Positions 20,818-21,896 of a stretch of 21,896 nt of DNA are shown in pieces. The stretch is from Deltaproteobacteria bacterium. Lineage in GTDB: Bacteria > Desulfobacterota > Desulfobacteria > Desulfobacterales > B30-G6. A program made the translations under genes and the position numbers. Position 1 is the first letter of the stretch. Each line of letters starts with the position of its first letter. Location: positions 1 through 21,896 of the forward strand of contig QMMS01000036.1 in assembly GCA_003647375.1 (NCBI GenBank), in the 5' to 3' direction. The notes beneath the pieces are model-generated. The model was not told the DNA's origin. It saw nothing but the letters and a program-made list of their open reading frames with translations, and did not search any database.

Positions 20818-20833
20818 GACAAGGTGACGAACG

Positions 20834-21896
20834 ATGATCAATATAACATTTCCAGACGGAAGCACAAAGCCTTTTGATGATTTTCCCACCGGTTTTGACA
20901 TTGCCGGAAGTATTTCGGAAGGTCTGGCCAGAGATAGCGTGGCCATGGAGTTGGATGAAGAGGTGGTTGACCTGAGCACGGTTGTGAAAAAAAATGCAGC
21001 CATCCGGCTGATAACGACCCGGGACAAGGAAGCCCTGGAGATAATGCGTCATAGTGCCGCCCATGTCATGGCACAGGCTGTGCTGAGATTATACAAAAAT
21101 GCCAAGTTGACTATCGGGCCGGTGATTGATGATGGGTTTTATTACGATATTGACATGGAACCGATTTCCGAAGATGACTTTCCCAAAATCGAAGCCGAGA
21201 TCAAAAAACTGGTGAAAGAGAAAATTCCGATTCAGCGAAGCGAGGTTTCCAAGGCCCAAGCCCTGGCGTTCTACAAGGATGAACCTTACAAGCTGGAAAT
21301 GATTTCAGCCCTGGAAGACGGCCGGATATCCCTTTATGAGCAGGGGGGGTTTACAGATCTTTGCCGGGGGCCTCATGTGCCCCATACCGGATTTGTAAAG
21401 GCCATCAAGTTGACCAAGGTGTCTGGTGCTTACTGGCGCGCTGATCAGACCAAGGCGCAGTTGCAGCGATTATATGGAACGGCTTTTTTCAACAAAAAGG
21501 AGCTGAAAGAGCATCTCCGATATCTTGAAGAGGCCAAAAAACGGAATCACCGCAAAATCGGCGAAGCCTTGGATCTGTTCAGCTTTCATGACGAGGCGCC
21601 GGGAATGCCCTTCTTTCATGCCAAGGGTATGGAGCTCTGGAATACCCTGCTGGAATACTGGCGCTATGAACACAAGGCCGCAGGTTATGTGGAGACCAAG
21701 ACGCCGATCATGTTGAAACGGTCTCTGTGGGAGCGGAGCGGCCATTGGGAGAACTATCGGGAAAACATGTACACCACCATGGTGGATGAAGATGACTATG
21801 CCATTAAACCCATGAACTGTCCCGGGGGTATGCTGCTTTATGGAAACCGGCCCCATTCTTACCGGGAATTCCCCATCCGGGCGGCAGAGATCGGCC
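20834..21896 (+). CDS. thrS: threonyl-tRNA synthetase, N-terminal part (cut by window end)
   Basis: The frame is open from ATG 20834 to the window end, giving 354 codons. The N-terminal TGS domain (INITFPDGSTKPFDDF onward, about 1-62) is followed by the editing domain (HSAAHVMAQAV and the later TDLCRGPHVPHTG, holding the His/Cys editing residues). The class II catalytic core then starts with SLWERSGHWENYRENMYTT and KPMNCPGG, where the Cys is a zinc ligand in known ThrRS. The usual MNCPGH appears as MNCPGG. The enzyme charges tRNA-Thr in the cytoplasm. AAGGTGA, 7 nt upstream, supports the start. A palindrome and a 13-bp leader hairpin precede it. Confidence 0.95.
   Translation, partial: MINITFPDGSTKPFDDFPTGFDIAGSISEGLARDSVAMELDEEVVDLSTVVKKNAAIRLITTRDKEALEIMRHSAAHVMAQAVLRLYKNAKLTIGPVIDDGFYYDIDMEPISEDDFPKIEAEIKKLVKEKIPIQRSEVSKAQALAFYKDEPYKLEMISALEDGRISLYEQGGFTDLCRGPHVPHTGFVKAIKLTKVSGAYWRADQTKAQLQRLYGTAFFNKKELKEHLRYLEEAKKRNHRKIGEALDLFSFHDEAPGMPFFHAKGMELWNTLLEYWRYEHKAAGYVETKTPIMLKRSLWERSGHWENYRENMYTTMVDEDDYAIKPMNCPGGMLLYGNRPHSYREFPIRAAEIG

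Noticed and set aside
20696..20833. T-box riboswitch before thrS
   Set aside because: The conserved T-box sequence and a following terminator are missing; only generic hairpins are present.

Overview
The window is a compact bacterial chromosome segment of about 21.9 kb with 19 protein genes (the last one cut by the window end), one short regulatory leader peptide and no rRNA or tRNA gene. The gene mix is a URO-D family protein, an enoyl-CoA hydratase, a cytoplasmic molybdopterin oxidoreductase, a COG2509-type flavoprotein and a bifunctional PheA. Together with intergenic gaps packed with palindromes and degenerate short tandem repeats, this suggests a Desulfobacterota (delta-proteobacterial sulfate-reducer type, perhaps Desulfobacterales) genome. 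That placement is inference; no marker here proves it.

Layout. 1-1596: hairpin-rich upstream region and a plus-strand FAD-dependent oxidoreductase. 1735-10378: a long minus-strand series. In transcription order it runs pheA, alpha/beta hydrolase, EamA transporter, SppA-like lipoprotein protease, UlaG-like metallo-hydrolase, short-chain dehydrogenase, ThDP enzyme, BASS-family transporter. 10412-10659: the pheA control region. 10915-11919: a plus-strand pseudo-receiver/DUF4388/PilZ protein bracketed by two palindromes of about 165 bp. 12125-14075: a small membrane protein, a small exported protein, and an ECF sigma/zinc anti-sigma pair that overlaps by 4 nt. 14125-17386: enoyl-CoA hydratase (-), URO-D family protein (+) and quinone oxidoreductase (-). 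17402-20649: molybdopterin oxidoreductase and RNase D, both minus. 20834-21896: the first 354 codons of thrS (+).

The best-supported regulatory system is the pheA leader. A consensus -35 box lies inside a perfect 10-bp inverted repeat. A short untranslated stretch leads to a 29-codon ORF with five Phe codons within eight codons. Just after them is a segment that can pair over 10 bp with the 5' arm of a strong intrinsic terminator. A second complete intrinsic terminator follows before pheA. This is classical ribosome-mediated attenuation with a doubled terminator. The ACT domain of this PheA departs from the usual Phe-binding motifs, so control may rest more on transcription than on feedback inhibition.

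The other striking property is the non-coding DNA. Three imperfect palindromes of about 147-167 bp fill gaps; two share the identical 14-bp heart AATAGCACGCTATT, and part of the third recurs as a half copy elsewhere. A family of AT-rich ATAAAATC/GATTTTAT hairpins sits at gene edges. GC-rich mini-hairpins with 3-4 nt loops form clusters. Degenerate tandem arrays with periods of 7, 8 and 9 bp fill several gaps, often with inverted polarity, and in two places run into coding sequence (start of the molybdoenzyme, end of RNase D).
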